A stretch of 64,000 nt of DNA from Pseudomonas sp. HS6 (GTDB taxonomy: Bacteria > Pseudomonadota > Gammaproteobacteria > Pseudomonadales > Pseudomonadaceae), in assembly GCF_023375815.1 (NCBI RefSeq), contig NZ_CP067412.1, positions 5,828,001-5,892,000 on the forward strand, read 5' to 3'. Below are positions 63,401 to 64,000 of this stretch, piece after piece. Both the position numbers and the translations under genes were made by a program. How positions within the stretch are numbered: the stretch's first letter is position 1; every line of letters starts with the position of its first letter. Below the pieces are notes generated by a model. The model was not told where the DNA came from, did not search any database, and saw nothing but the letters and a program-made list of their open reading frames with translations.

Positions 63401-64000
63401 CACGGCACCGGCACGCGGCTGGGCGATCCCATCGAGATCAATGCGCTAAGCGCAGCCTATGGCACACGGCAAGGCGAGCGGCGCTGTATCGGGTCGATCA
63501 AGAGCAATATCGGGCACCTTGAGTCGGCTGCCGGGTTGGCTGGACTGGTGAAGATCCTGTTGCAGTTCCAGCATCAGGTGCGAGTGCCGACGCTTAACTG
63601 TGAAATCGAAAATCCCTGGCTGAACCTCGCCGAGACAGACTTTCGCCTGCCGCGCACCCGCGAACCCTGGAGCGCCGAAGCACCACTGCTGGCCGGGCTG
63701 AGTTCGTTCGGTGCCGGGGGGAGCAATGCGCATGTCATCGTTCAGCAGTACATCGCGACGCCAAACGCGCCGGAGCCGCACGCTGAGTATCTGTTGCCCG
63801 TTTCAGCGCGTACCCCCTTGGCACTAAAGGCCCGGATCAACGACCTGAGCACCTGGCTCAAGGAGCACCCGCAGGCCAGCCTCGCGGCGATTGCCTATAC
63901 TCTGGGCGTTGCGCGTGAACACTTTGGCCACCGTCACTGTTTTGTTGCCGACAACCTGGCGAGCTTCACCCGACAGCTGGTGGATGCCGCGGCCGACAAG
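60452..64000 (+). CDS. lkcF: LkcF-like PKS: KR-ACP-ACP-KS..., cut by window edge
   Basis: An open frame of 1183 codons without a stop up to the last base, so the gene continues beyond the window. KR: GGGGGVG (209-215), Ser333, Tyr346, Asn350, all intact. Two carrier domains: Ser483 in GVTSS, where Thr replaces the usual Asp, and Ser597 in GLDS. KS ~690-1120: Cys849 (DTMCSGS), His984 (HGTGT), His1022 (NIGHLE). Again no acyltransferase. The ATG at 60452 has only a weak GAGAG site 11 bases upstream. In domain order it resembles LkcF. Confidence 0.85.
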   Translation, partial: MDIFKRHFVPTPIVSGSVAALRGGVLLTDSDEFARWGSTAGLAVIQTDIERLAAADELEKLLSRLDAGRAHTVLCALSGECPPAVEQYSAVSQCTQVFLALLKGLIKQSRAITLIGLRRHDALAASVLDGLGLSACQETTRLQYASLIVEGALTSTLAEAIATVLQQPGVRYRFDAHTLAREHLEPVGNPLAASAESALRTNACYVVTGGGGGVGRLLCRWLSREYRAKVCVVGRSPVDDERRAMLLAHGVTSYVQADVADRQSLAGALQHFKDRYGAIDGVFHLAGTTADRLLINKNPADVERVLLPKIAGSLNLWALDSLIQPGFVCHFSSLSGLVGNVGQADYAAANGFIDELTDFVSRQAPGGHARWQSINWGLWASEGMQMAEGSSELLPLSDEQGLAALRGILDQSAPRLVAFAGSRAVLGTLNPSSDGQTVADAVAAAQLPAQAQVSEWLGSLVHTFSGLRDVSQDASLVALGVTSSALISIVSAVEQRLNATGIAVSLSKALIFDYSSIGALTDYLLATQPGALAAAFASERVQTLTPIPAVEAIASVPGAQANLEARLTQWVQEVVQRFSGLSAPAVGDNLLERGLDSVASINIATELARRLSSQTPVNISKTLLFEYSSIGQIVRFLTERFAVQVAAVLETAVEQTAAEIKPADVTAKVTADAGGDAASDTSVHYRPDDIAIIGVAGEFPGADNLAQLWALLESGAEAISVIPAERWDWQLDYCADPKQPGTSYGRHGGFLRRAKQFDPGFFSITPIEAARLDPQERRLLEMAYHALEDAGHFAFPLESTGVFTAAMFGHYQNLNAASAVTSSSFASIANRISYTFNLQGPSLCVDTMCSGSLTALHLAINSLRSGECAQALVGAVNIMPHPGKFKLLSAGRFLSPSGRCHSFGIEADGYVPGEGAVALLLKPLAHAQANDDRIHGVIRASALNSGGRSSGFTVPSARAQEQVIRQALSKSGVEASQIDYVEAHGTGTRLGDPIEINALSAAYGTRQGERRCIGSIKSNIGHLESAAGLAGLVKILLQFQHQVRVPTLNCEIENPWLNLAETDFRLPRTREPWSAEAPLLAGLSSFGAGGSNAHVIVQQYIATPNAPEPHAEYLLPVSARTPLALKARINDLSTWLKEHPQASLAAIAYTLGVAREHFGHRHCFVADNLASFTRQLVDAAADK

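Overview
The window is chromosomal DNA of a fluorescent Pseudomonas, most likely of the P. fluorescens group. The basis is the gene repertoire and order (split three-gene pnt transhydrogenase; gcdR/gcdH/gcdG; a cystathionine beta-synthase/gamma-lyase pair; sbcDC), the high GC content, and the repeats typical of these genomes: REPIN-like doublets of GTGGGAGC type and a 177-bp element whose arms begin CCCTCACCC. No rRNA, tRNA, CRISPR array, integrase or insertion sequence was seen.

Positions 1-12.8 kb are mostly core metabolism: pntB/pntAB/pntAA, the glutarate module, reverse transsulfuration, a short Ppx/GppA phosphatase, and a ParD-like gene overlapping a methionine aminopeptidase gene. Between the phosphatase and the ParD-like gene lies an exact PhoB box, a -10 hexamer and a strong terminator, which together outline a phosphate-controlled small RNA of about 55 nt.

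Positions 13-24 kb are a catabolic or uptake region: a polyamine-type ABC transporter, a RibBX protein (DHBP synthase with a GTP cyclohydrolase II domain lacking its zinc cysteines), DUF1330, NUDIX, a GntR regulator, a carboxymuconolactone-decarboxylase-like protein, flavin reductase, aldehyde dehydrogenase, alpha/beta hydrolase and an AA_synth-family protein. One 16-bp operator-like sequence recurs at three promoters and links these genes into a probable GntR regulon. Positions 24-29 kb hold an unknown membrane protein and a YCF48/RND-transporter pair. Positions 29-37.7 kb are a sugar-acid oxidation cluster (GntR, IlvD/Edd dehydratase, MFS, FAH-fold AraD1-type protein, aldehyde dehydrogenase, lactonase), with two FadR-type operators in its divergent promoter. 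Positions 37.8-44.2 kb hold three small exported or membrane proteins, a glutathione S-transferase and sbcC/sbcD.

From 44.4 kb to the right edge lies the most interesting part: a trans-AT polyketide/nonribosomal peptide cluster with the gene complement I recall for the lankacidin (lkc) cluster of Streptomyces rochei. It has a hybrid protein C-A-T-KS whose adenylation pocket reads as glycine, a free-standing dehydratase, a KR-cMT-ACP-ACP-KS-DH protein, a free-standing malonyl transferase, an FAD amine-oxidase-like protein (the LkcE macrocyclase position), an isochorismatase-like protein, and a KR-ACP-ACP-KS protein that runs off the window. A 14-helix MFS exporter is divergently transcribed at the left edge. 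The expected product is a lankacidin-like, glycine-started, amide-bearing macrocyclic polyketide, made in a Gram-negative host. The last synthase gene and the rest of the cluster lie beyond position 64000.
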